A DNA stretch of 27,433 nucleotides from an uncultured Bacilli bacterium (GTDB taxonomy: Bacteria; Bacillota_I; Bacilli_A; RF39; UBA660), in contig CANRPL010000012.1 of NCBI GenBank assembly GCA_947632495.1, forward strand, positions 1 through 27,433. Direction: 5' to 3'. Position numbers and translations under genes: made by a program. The notes under the pieces were generated by a model that had not been told where the DNA came from, did not search any database, and saw only the letters and a program-made list of their open reading frames with translations. Position 1 is the stretch's first letter, and each line of letters opens with the position of its first letter. Shown in pieces: positions 1 through 6,394 of the stretch.

Positions 1-116
1 CAAGTACCTTAAACTCTTGTATTTACTTACCAAAATAGTCATTTCTTCTATTTTTGGATTTAACCGATACCTCCATGTCCTGGATCTATAACTATACCTC
101 TTACATTATTGTACAT
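1..116 (-). pseudogene. Broken start of an amidase_3-family N-acetylmuramoyl-L-alanine amidase
   Basis: Reading leftward from an ATG at 116, the frame encodes 18 residues that include VIDPGHGG, the first zinc-ligand motif of the Amidase_3 family, and then hits TAA at 60-62. In the next frame, residues resembling the following helix of the family (PKIEEMTILVSKY, compare the usual EKDxxLxxSxY) run to the window edge, so a frameshift or small deletion seems to separate two parts of one gene. A strong ribosome site (GGAGG) remains ahead of the ATG. The gene continues beyond the window, so I cannot tell whether anything downstream is intact. Seen: the motif, the stop and the ribosome site. Inferred: decay of a former amidase. 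Confidence 0.55.
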
Positions 117-155
117 AAAATCCTCCTTACCATAGTTTATGTTTAGGAGGATTTT
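117..155 (-). terminator. 11-bp hairpin after the helicase gene, enclosing a ribosome site
   Basis: Bases 117-127 and 145-155 are perfect inverted repeats (AAAATCCTCCT / AGGAGGATTTT) with a 17-base loop. It lies 24 bases after the helicase stop and may end that transcript, although the T-run on the minus strand is only four bases. The 3' arm also holds the GGAGG ribosome site of the broken amidase, which would be hidden in the folded RNA. Confidence 0.45.
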
Positions 156-179
156 TCGTGACAAATGCCATAGTTATTA

Positions 180-2825
180 TTACTTATCAACGTAATAAGC
201 ATCTAATGCATTCCTAATCTTTTTCTCTTCTTCACTACCATTAGTTTTTAATCTTATTAAAGGAATACCATATTTATTTAAAATACTATTCTTTAATAAA
301 TCTCTTTCGTGCTGTTTTGTTCCTTCTTTATGAACTTTATATCCATCTACTTCAATAGCTAAAATAGGCTTTTTACTAATCTCATTAAATATTAAAAAAT
401 CCATATGTGTTGCATGATGTTTAGCATATCTATCTTCTTCTATAGTTAATAAAGATGTGTCTTTTATCAAATCACGCATTGGATATAAAAAGTCAAAAGT
501 TAAATTGTTATAATCTTTTAATATGTTTTCTAAAAGATGATAAATAAAGTTTTCAGAATCAAACTTTGATACTCTATTATGCTTTTTATAATATTCTAAT
601 CGTTCAAGGGTATACTGCTTGTAAAGAAGATCAAAAACAGAGTTAATATTGCTAGTTGTAATTTCCATATTATTATAAGCAACATAATCAATAAAATCAT
701 TTATGTTCTTATTATTTATCTCATTACCAGTAACAATTAAAACAAGGTGTTTTTTAGCTCTAGAAATAGCCACATTTAGAATATTATTATTAGCTACAAA
801 ATCTTTAATATCATCTTGAACAGTTGATATGATAATTGTATCCTTTTCTCTACCCTGAAATTTATGAATTGTACTTACATCAATATTAGGCAAATTTTGC
901 TCAATAAGTTGTACTTGATTATTAAAAGGGGCTATAATTCCCACATCGTTTTGCTTATCTTTTAATAAATTTATAATAATGTCCAATTGTCTTTGATTAG
1001 CGTTGTCTCTTTCATGATTCCCTTTATTAGTTCTTATAACTTTAATTACATCATCCTCACCATAATCTTCTGTCATAATAATTAGTTGATTATTATAAAA
1101 CTTTTTATTGCAAAAATTAATTATTTTAGGATGGCACCGATAGTGTTCACGCAATAATGTGTTAGGAGCATAAGATACAATTTTTTTTATACTGTTAAGA
1201 AAACTATTTAAAGAATAACAATAACTGCTATTTATAGCAAATTTTTTAAAAATATTTTCATCTTTTAACTTGTTTTCTGGTTTAACAACATTTTCCAGTT
1301 GCATCTCATCGCCAATAACGACAGCATTTTTAGCCGATGACAACGCTAAAGTACCTGTTACAACATCTATTTGACTTGCTTCATCCATAATAATATAATC
1401 AAATTTAAAATAATTTCTAAAGGTATTTCGAGATGAATAAGTGGTACTTAATATAACAGGGTAATCTTTAATAAAATCATCACTATTACTTCTAATTTCT
1501 GACTGACTGTATACTTTCCTATCCGTTTTATATCTACATAATAAGTATTTCTTTAAATACTTCATAGAATATTCAATAAAAGCAGCCTCACAATTTTTTC
1601 GTTCATCAACATAAATAGTACAATAATCTATTTTGTCATTAAGATCTTTAAGTATTTTTTGATAACACAAATCTTTAATAGTACTTTTGATTAAACCTAA
1701 ATCATTTTTATAAAAATTAAAAGTACCTATTTTATAAAGAAATATATATTTTAATTTTATTAATAGTGGTAATGTCTCTAAAATATCAATCTCCTTCCAT
1801 ACATTAAAGATTCTATCATCATTAACTTTCTTTATATTCAATAGTGGATTATCTAAACTATTTTTAAAATATTTGTATTCTAATTCATATTCAGATTTTT
1901 GTAATTTTAAACTAGCTAATAATTGCTTATGGTGATAATAATCGAGGACAGTTGTATAAAAGCTTTGAACTTTCAGCTTTATTTCATTCAAAGCTAAATC
2001 TTCATCCTCTTTAAACAATGGTATTTTATTATTTTGGTGTTCGATAAATAAATCTTTATTTTCTCTTTTCCCTAATAAAGCAACTATAAAATCTAAACCA
2101 TACTTTTGTAACTTTTCTTCAATATTTTGAATAGCAGCATTATTATTGGATGATACCTGACAATTTTTATCTCTCACAATAAGATTAGCTATTATATTTA
2201 AGATTGTTTGCGTTTTACCTGTTCCAGGTGGCCCTTCAACAATGCTTATTTTATTATTTAAAGCATTATAAACAGCATTATATTGACTTTCATTACAACC
2301 AAAAGGGAAAATTAAGCAATCCATATTATTTTCAACGTTTAGATCACGTGAAAGTTGGAAGTAATTGGCTAAAGGATCATTTAAATTATTAATCTTAATT
2401 TTATCCAGCTGTTCTGTTAATATCTTTTTGCCATTATTTGTTTCTAAAGATATAATTTCAGAAATAGACTTCATATACTCTAAAATTCTTTTATATCCCT
2501 TATGGCATTTAACTAATTCATTACCAGAATATTCTATTTGTTGATTGTTTGTATAAGTAATACAATAAAAATATTTATGATTATATTCATATTCTAATAC
2601 TGACATTATATTATCTAAAATAGTATTGTTTAGATAAAAATCATATTCTTTTAAGTTGACATCAATAGCATTATATAGTACACAAAAACGGTTAGATGAA
2701 TAATTATAGATAGCGCTATTATATTTAAATTTCACCCAATAAGTTCTACTATGCTCATTAAAACCATATTTATAGATTTTTTTAGTAATTGGTTTATCAT
2801 CTAATATAATCATATAATTATTCAT
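180..2825 (-). CDS. SF1 (DNA2/NAM7-like) helicase fused to a Vsr/DUF2726-like nuclease domain
   Basis: An 881-residue protein with a complete superfamily 1 helicase core of the AAA_11/AAA_12 type. Walker A GPPGTGKT is at 198-205, Walker B YIIMDEAS at 477-484, motif III GDEMQL at 505-510, the RCHP motif at 563-566, motif V TIHKFQGRE at about 652-660 and motif VI NVAISRAKKHL at 684-694. Residues about 240-460 form a long insertion between Walker A and B. The C-terminal 130 residues carry D809 and E825-V-D827 followed by a helix and strand, the layout of a PD-(D/E)XK nuclease of the DUF2726/DUF559/Vsr-like group. An AGAGG ribosome site lies about 10 bases before the ATG. Codon use is extremely AT-rich, even compared with its neighbours, suggesting transfer. 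Helicase-Vsr fusions are known in phage-defence islands; a defence role here is inference. Confidence 0.85.
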   Translation of the reverse strand: MNNYMIILDDKPITKKIYKYGFNEHSRTYWVKFKYNSAIYNYSSNRFCVLYNAIDVNLKEYDFYLNNTILDNIMSVLEYEYNHKYFYCITYTNNQQIEYSGNELVKCHKGYKRILEYMKSISEIISLETNNGKKILTEQLDKIKINNLNDPLANYFQLSRDLNVENNMDCLIFPFGCNESQYNAVYNALNNKISIVEGPPGTGKTQTILNIIANLIVRDKNCQVSSNNNAAIQNIEEKLQKYGLDFIVALLGKRENKDLFIEHQNNKIPLFKEDEDLALNEIKLKVQSFYTTVLDYYHHKQLLASLKLQKSEYELEYKYFKNSLDNPLLNIKKVNDDRIFNVWKEIDILETLPLLIKLKYIFLYKIGTFNFYKNDLGLIKSTIKDLCYQKILKDLNDKIDYCTIYVDERKNCEAAFIEYSMKYLKKYLLCRYKTDRKVYSQSEIRSNSDDFIKDYPVILSTTYSSRNTFRNYFKFDYIIMDEASQIDVVTGTLALSSAKNAVVIGDEMQLENVVKPENKLKDENIFKKFAINSSYCYSLNSFLNSIKKIVSYAPNTLLREHYRCHPKIINFCNKKFYNNQLIIMTEDYGEDDVIKVIRTNKGNHERDNANQRQLDIIINLLKDKQNDVGIIAPFNNQVQLIEQNLPNIDVSTIHKFQGREKDTIIISTVQDDIKDFVANNNILNVAISRAKKHLVLIVTGNEINNKNINDFIDYVAYNNMEITTSNINSVFDLLYKQYTLERLEYYKKHNRVSKFDSENFIYHLLENILKDYNNLTFDFLYPMRDLIKDTSLLTIEEDRYAKHHATHMDFLIFNEISKKPILAIEVDGYKVHKEGTKQHERDLLKNSILNKYGIPLIRLKTNGSEEEKKIRNALDAYYVDK

Positions 2826-3219
2826 ATACTCAACCTCTCAAAGCAAATATATCTATAAAAAGAATTATCAACTAATTTCTTTCTACCTAGTATTAAAGTC
2901 AATTAAATACCATTATATTCTTTTATGTGTATAACTAATTACACAATGTTCAACTCCATCAGTAGCTTCTTTTTTGCTAACTTTGACTAAATTTAACTTT
3001 TCACAAGTAAATAAATTTATAAAACATAATAAAAAAATTAATATTTATCGTATTTAGAACCATATATCTTATTTTAACACTACAAAAACTACTTTCTTTT
3101 AAAAGTATTTTATTATTTGTTATTAATCTTTATATAGATTATAGTTTGCTACAACAATCCTTCTTTAAAATATTTTAAAGCTACATCACAATCTAATAAC
3201 ATTAAAGCTTAATAATATT
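2826..3219. other. 394-base gap with decayed coding sequence and a palindrome
   Basis: I see no intact gene. On the minus strand, from about 3020 to 2916, one frame reads LNLVKVSKKEATDGVEHC and a dozen more residues, without a start codon, then a stop at 2913-2915, and continues in frame to a second stop at 2883-2885. This looks like a gene remnant that I cannot identify. An 18-bp perfect palindrome lies at 3163-3180, 40 bases after the stop of the next gene. The remainder is very AT-rich. Confidence 0.5.
3163..3180. repeat. 18-bp perfect palindrome
   Basis: CTTTAAAATATTTTAAAG equals its own reverse complement. It lies just downstream of the cadherin-like gene and is not followed by a T-run on either strand, so it is a poor intrinsic terminator. 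It may be a weak terminator hairpin, a protein site, or chance in AT-rich DNA. Confidence 0.4.
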
Positions 3220-4128
3220 TTAGTTTTTCTTTATTTTCTTATAAATAAAATATGATACTCCTCCTAAAAAGCCGGTACCAAATAAAACATATGCCATAGA
3301 TGTAGCATCCTCGTCATTTTTAGGATCATCTTGAGATTGACTTTCTTCTTGAACTACATCTTTTTCTTCTTTGACTTCTTCTTTTAAATCTTCCTTTTCA
3401 ACAACTAATATATAATCTTGAGTTTCACCATTTTCAGCCGTAACTCTTACAATTATTTCATTGTGACCAACTTGCAAATTTTCATTATCAATAATTTCAG
3501 CTTTCGCACCAGAATCCTCTAATTCATAAGTAATATCTATATTTTCTTTATCATTAGAAACGCTAATTATATCACTTTTAAATGAATTAAAATTTACTTC
3601 TTTACCAGCAACGAAAATTTTAATATTTTTATTAGAACTTAATATTCTTTCTCTCTTAATACTTAATTTATAATTTTTTACATTTCCGTTTTCCGCTGTT
3701 ACTTTAATATTAATAACATTTTCACCAATTGTTAAATCTAAATTCTTTTTATAATCCAAAGTTGCCTTAGAATCATTAGCAACTACTAATATCGTCACAC
3801 TTTCTTTAGTTGTTGTATAAACCATATTATCCAAAACAGGTATATCTTCCTCATCAATAGTTACTTTTTTTAAAGATGTATCACTACTTTTAACTACTTT
3901 TGGAGTAGCTGGCTTTTTACTTGTCGAACTAGATGAGCTTGATGAAGTACTACTATGTCCACTAGAACTTGATGAACTACTTGAACAGCCACCATGTCTT
4001 GAACAGCAACCTTTATGACAAGTACTACAACTAGGACTAGTTGTACCATCATTACAAACAATATTGGCTCTTACCACAACAGGATAAAAAAATAACATCA
4101 CAAAAAATAAAACAACACTTCTCTTCAT
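3220..4128 (-). CDS. Exported Cys/Ser-rich protein with two cadherin-like beta-sandwich domains
   Basis: A 302-residue protein. Residues 1-21 form a signal peptide. A mature N-terminal knot follows with six Cys (25, 34, 37, 41, 42, 48) in the pattern C-x-DGT-x-SPSC-x2-C-HKGCCSRHGGC, then a Ser-rich linker to about residue 70. Two repeats at about 82-158 and 160-246 each end in VTAENG-x(4-5)-Y-x-L, the signature of the bacterial cadherin-like beta-sandwich domain (PF12733). An acidic linker precedes a C-terminal membrane helix (277-296) and a KKIKKN tail; there is no LPxTG-like motif, so it is probably membrane-anchored and displayed outside. An AGAGG ribosome site and an extended -10 (4151-4159) precede it. 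The Cys/His knot resembles the CxDGTxS...HxGxCSxHGG motif of DUF3761-type proteins. Binding partner unknown. Confidence 0.75.
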   Translation of the reverse strand: MKRSVVLFFVMLFFYPVVVRANIVCNDGTTSPSCSTCHKGCCSRHGGCSSSSSSSSGHSSTSSSSSSSTSKKPATPKVVKSSDTSLKKVTIDEEDIPVLDNMVYTTTKESVTILVVANDSKATLDYKKNLDLTIGENVINIKVTAENGNVKNYKLSIKRERILSSNKNIKIFVAGKEVNFNSFKSDIISVSNDKENIDITYELEDSGAKAEIIDNENLQVGHNEIIVRVTAENGETQDYILVVEKEDLKEEVKEEKDVVQEESQSQDDPKNDEDATSMAYVLFGTGFLGGVSYFIYKKIKKN

Positions 4129-4150
4129 ATAACTTACAACCTCTATTAAG

Positions 4151-4159
4151 ATTATATCA
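4151..4159 (-). promoter_or_regulatory. Extended -10 promoter of the cadherin-like gene
   Basis: On the minus strand TGATATAAT gives a perfect TATAAT with an upstream TGn. No good -35 stands 17 bases away. It lies about 25 bases before the start codon. Confidence 0.55.
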
Positions 4160-4192
4160 TATTCATCACAATGTAATCATTATTTTGACACG

Positions 4193-4233
4193 AAAAAAAC
4201 CTCCCTAACAGAGTGTAACCTAGGGAAGATTTT
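4193..4233. terminator. Hairpin with T-runs on both strands
   Basis: TCCCTA (4202-4207) pairs with TAGGGA (4221-4226), flanked by A-rich sequence on the left and TTTTT on the right. It could end transcripts in either direction, isolating the tracrRNA from the cadherin-like gene. The stem is short. Confidence 0.4.
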
Positions 4234-4244
4234 TAATGATTAAC

Positions 4245-4338
4245 GCTAAATACCATTTAAAATGTCATAGAGAGTTAAAATAAAGGCATAGCCCTAAATA
4301 CTCAATCTATTGAGAACAGTCGCTTAGGCGACTTTTTA
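4245..4338 (+). ncRNA. Type II-A tracrRNA (Cas9 guide scaffold), solitary
   Basis: The sequence follows the Streptococcus pyogenes tracrRNA plan element by element. The anti-repeat (about 4245-4281) contains ACCATTTAAAA, CATAG and AGTTAAAAT in the same order and spacing as the S. pyogenes anti-repeat (ACCATTCAAAA, CATAG, AGTTAAAAT). It is followed by a nexus hairpin AAAGGC-ATA-GCC (4283-4293), a second hairpin CTCAA/TTGAG (4301-4305 / 4310-4314), and a terminal hairpin AGTCGC-TTAG-GCGACT (4318-4333) ending in TTTTT. All folding elements are intact. It is the only clear plus-strand gene here. No cas9, cas1, cas2 or CRISPR repeat is present in the window. I found no convincing promoter; a TTGACA at 4185-4190 lacks a matching -10. 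Confidence 0.85.
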
Positions 4339-4609
4339 TTATGGTCGTATGACTACTAACTTTATTGTATCAAATATATGTAATTATTAAAACTTTTTTC
4401 AATAAAATACTAATCAACTTTCTTTATAACACATTAAAAATTAATAATTATATCACAAAAAAACAAGTAACTTTTTTCGAAGATATACTTGCTTTATTAT
4501 ATTATTATACTTGAAATAGCATAGTAAAGCATACAAATATTAAACATTTTGGAAAAAAGTTACTTAATAGTGCTCTTTTCAGTCTACCTTTTAAAAATGA
4601 AACTCGTCA
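4339..4609. other. Intergenic stretch between tracrRNA and the small basic gene
   Basis: About 270 bases of AT-rich DNA with no supported gene. It contains a 14-bp inverted repeat described separately. I looked for CRISPR repeats matching the anti-repeat and found none. Confidence 0.6.
4457..4565 (-). terminator. Long-loop hairpin followed by T7
   Basis: AAGTAACTTTTTTC (4465-4478) and its reverse complement (4552-4565) are perfect 14-bp arms around 73 bases, with a partly complementary interior (TGCTTTA / TAAAGCA). On the minus strand the second arm is followed by G and seven T, so it may terminate the 5269-to-4610 transcript. The loop is unusually long, so another structured role is possible. 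Confidence 0.4.
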
Positions 4610-4720
4610 CTACTTTTTTACACTTTTAACAGTTGCTTGTTCTCTTTTAACAAATGTATTTCTTTTTTCAATTGGTTGTAATGGTTCTTTTGTCTTTTTA
4701 CTCTTTTCTTTAACTGCCAT
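4610..4720 (-). CDS. 36-residue very basic small protein
   Basis: An ATG at 4718-4720 opens 36 codons ending in TAG at 4610-4612. The AGGAGG ribosome site at ideal distance overlaps the stop codon of the upstream membrane protein (TAGGAGGATAAA-ATG), so the two are surely co-transcribed and probably translationally coupled. The product starts MAVKEKSKKTKEP and ends TVKSVKK. It is rich in Lys/Arg, has no hydrophobic segment and no Cys, and is probably unstructured, perhaps binding nucleic acid or the acidic membrane surface. I do not recognise the family. The ribosome site is the main support that it is real. Confidence 0.7.
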   Translation of the reverse strand: MAVKEKSKKTKEPLQPIEKRNTFVKREQATVKSVKK

Positions 4721-4729
4721 TTTATCCTC

Positions 4730-5269
4730 CTACACAATCGCTACAATAAATATTGTTAATCCTGCTAAAACCAGTCCTCCAAAGAAGACGTATAATAAAA
4801 TAGTGGAAGCAATTGTACAATTTGTTCTTTTTTTGTTATTTTTATCTAATGATGCCTGAATATTGCTTAAATCAGATATAGTTTGATTCAAAAACTCCAT
4901 TTCACTAGTATATGGCTCATCAGAGTCAACGGCATATTCTCTTAATTCATTAGCGTTTCTTAAAAACTTTCTTTTATGAGGCCAACGCGCTACTAATAAT
5001 AGTAACATGCTAGTAAGTAATAAAATAGTTAAAATAATTGAAAAAACAACAATTAAAATATGGTATTTGGGTAACATTTTATATAACTCAAAAGACGCTC
5101 CTTGTAAAGCAACAAGTAAGATTGATATTGAAGTTAATAGTTGTCCACATTGATTATAAGTATTTTGTTCACGCTCTTGTTCCATATCATAAGCTAGTTT
5201 TCCATATTCGATAACATGTTTTAATTTTTCGTTATAACTTAATTCATTTTTATCTTTTTTAGTATCCAT
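4730..5269 (-). CDS. Three-helix membrane protein, SLATT/Pycsar-TM-like topology
   Basis: A 179-residue protein. A charged amphipathic N-terminus (1-41, with YxxxxAYDMEQEREQNTY) leads into two close membrane helices (about 42-60 and 69-94). A soluble segment with a predicted helix (about 95-150) and a third membrane helix (151-178) at the very C-terminus follow. An N-terminal helix leading into a TM hairpin resembles SLATT and related 2TM effectors found in anti-phage systems, but no nucleotide sensor gene is next to it, so that link is only a topology-based guess. It has its own promoter (TTGACT-17-TAGAAT) and an AAGGAT ribosome site, and is followed within 10 bases by the small basic protein. 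I do not recognise the family with certainty. Confidence 0.6.
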   Translation of the reverse strand: MDTKKDKNELSYNEKLKHVIEYGKLAYDMEQEREQNTYNQCGQLLTSISILLVALQGASFELYKMLPKYHILIVVFSIILTILLLTSMLLLLVARWPHKRKFLRNANELREYAVDSDEPYTSEMEFLNQTISDLSNIQASLDKNNKKRTNCTIASTILLYVFFGGLVLAGLTIFIVAIV

Positions 5270-5298
5270 TTTTTTACATCCTTTATCTCTTGATAAAT

Positions 5299-5327
5299 AT
5301 TCTAATACGATTATTATAAATAGTCAA
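5299..5327 (-). promoter_or_regulatory. Promoter of the membrane protein/small basic protein operon
   Basis: On the minus strand TTGACT (5322-5327) and TAGAAT (5299-5304) are separated by 17 bases. The start codon is about 30 bases downstream. Confidence 0.7.
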
Positions 5328-5350
5328 ATAAAAAGCATTACTAATGCTTT
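5327..5350 (-). terminator. Terminator of the LysM gene/glycan operon
   Basis: On the minus strand AAAGCATTA-G-TAATGCTTTTTATTT forms a hairpin right at the stop codon of the LysM gene, followed by T-rich sequence. It separates the glycan operon from the next promoter, whose -35 it abuts. Confidence 0.6.
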
Positions 5351-6351
5351 TATTTATTAGGTATTATTAAATTCATACCAATAGTTAAAATATCATTTGT
5401 CAAACCATTAACTCTTTTTAAATCAACAACTGATACATTATATAAGCGGGCAATTTGATACAAGGTATCCCCTTTTTTGACTATATAAATTTGATTAGAA
5501 TTAGCGTTATTCTTTTTAACAATTAACCTTTGACCTATACTTAATAAATTACTTGTTAAATTATTAAGCTGTTTTAATTTAGAAACAGTTGTTTCATATT
5601 GACGAGCAATACTATATAGGTTATCTCCTTTTTTAACGATATAATAAATATTACCATCATCTTTAGTAGAAGGAATCGATTTAATTATTAGTTTCTGTCC
5701 AATACTTAAATTATTACTACTTAGATTATTTAATTTTTTTATATTATCGACCGTCGTATTATACTTTTGAGCAATACTATATAAATTATCCCCCTTTTTA
5801 ACAATATAATAGTCGTTAGCAAGACCTAAATAACTTCTTAAGGTATTCGCTACAACATCAACTAACTCATCAATACGGCCATTTAAATAGTCATTATTCT
5901 TACTGATATCGCCATAACGAATAATGACACTTGGATTGGTTGTAGAAGCTAAAATACTGTCCGCATCAACACTAGAGTTAGAACTAGAGCGCTGTTGATA
6001 AAATTTACTGACATTAAAATCATTATCAGTAAAACCTGTTGCTAACCTACTAGCTAAAACATCATCACTGCGTAGTGGATAAATGATTTCAATATCACCT
6101 TCACTATCTAAACCATTAGTTAAAATGATGGTATTAGGAGAACTATTTTGTTTAATCATATTAATACGTTCTATATTAGAAATGGTTTTATCTCCACTAC
6201 GTAATAATAAATTAGAAATACCCATATCATTTAGTTTAGAACTTAATAATTTACTAAAACGCAAATTGTAATCTTTAGCGGTTTGTCCATTATAAGAGCC
6301 ACCTACATCTTTTCCACCTAGTTCAGGATTAATTATTACTTTATAGTCCAT
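5350..6351 (-). CDS. LysM protein with a catalytically dead amidase_3 domain
   Basis: A 333-residue protein from the ATG at 6351, chosen because TAGGTGAT lies seven bases before it; an in-frame ATG at 6435 would overlap the upstream gene and lacks a site. Residues 1-178 match the Amidase_3 fold by position, but the hallmark residues are gone: DPGHGG is NPELGG (8-13; zinc His to Leu), the EKD zinc Glu is Ala in TAKD (24-27), the SLHxNA His region reads LTNGLD (77-82), and the catalytic Glu of VLIELGF is Arg in VIIRYGD (142-148). Three LysM repeats follow (about 181-224, 236-279, 288-331), each starting YIVKKGDNLYSIA or close to it. No signal peptide is seen. Probably a peptidoglycan-binding, non-hydrolytic protein, perhaps spore- or envelope-associated. 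It sits 43 bases behind the glycan operon. Confidence 0.8.
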   Translation of the reverse strand: MDYKVIINPELGGKDVGGSYNGQTAKDYNLRFSKLLSSKLNDMGISNLLLRSGDKTISNIERINMIKQNSSPNTIILTNGLDSEGDIEIIYPLRSDDVLASRLATGFTDNDFNVSKFYQQRSSSNSSVDADSILASTTNPSVIIRYGDISKNNDYLNGRIDELVDVVANTLRSYLGLANDYYIVKKGDNLYSIAQKYNTTVDNIKKLNNLSSNNLSIGQKLIIKSIPSTKDDGNIYYIVKKGDNLYSIARQYETTVSKLKQLNNLTSNLLSIGQRLIVKKNNANSNQIYIVKKGDTLYQIARLYNVSVVDLKRVNGLTNDILTIGMNLIIPNK

Positions 6352-6394
6352 GTAATCACCTAGTAATAAATTATTCCTTTGTAAATAAAAAGTT

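Noticed and set aside
2204..2392. A 62-codon plus-strand open frame inside the helicase gene
   Set aside because: It is antisense to conserved helicase sequence around Walker A and has no ribosome site or recognisable product.
4185..4213. TTGACA as -35 of a tracrRNA promoter
   Set aside because: No acceptable -10 lies 15-19 bases downstream, so I did not annotate a promoter.
4129..4609. A CRISPR array next to the tracrRNA
   Set aside because: No second copy of the anti-repeat complement and no regularly spaced repeats in this region or elsewhere in the window.
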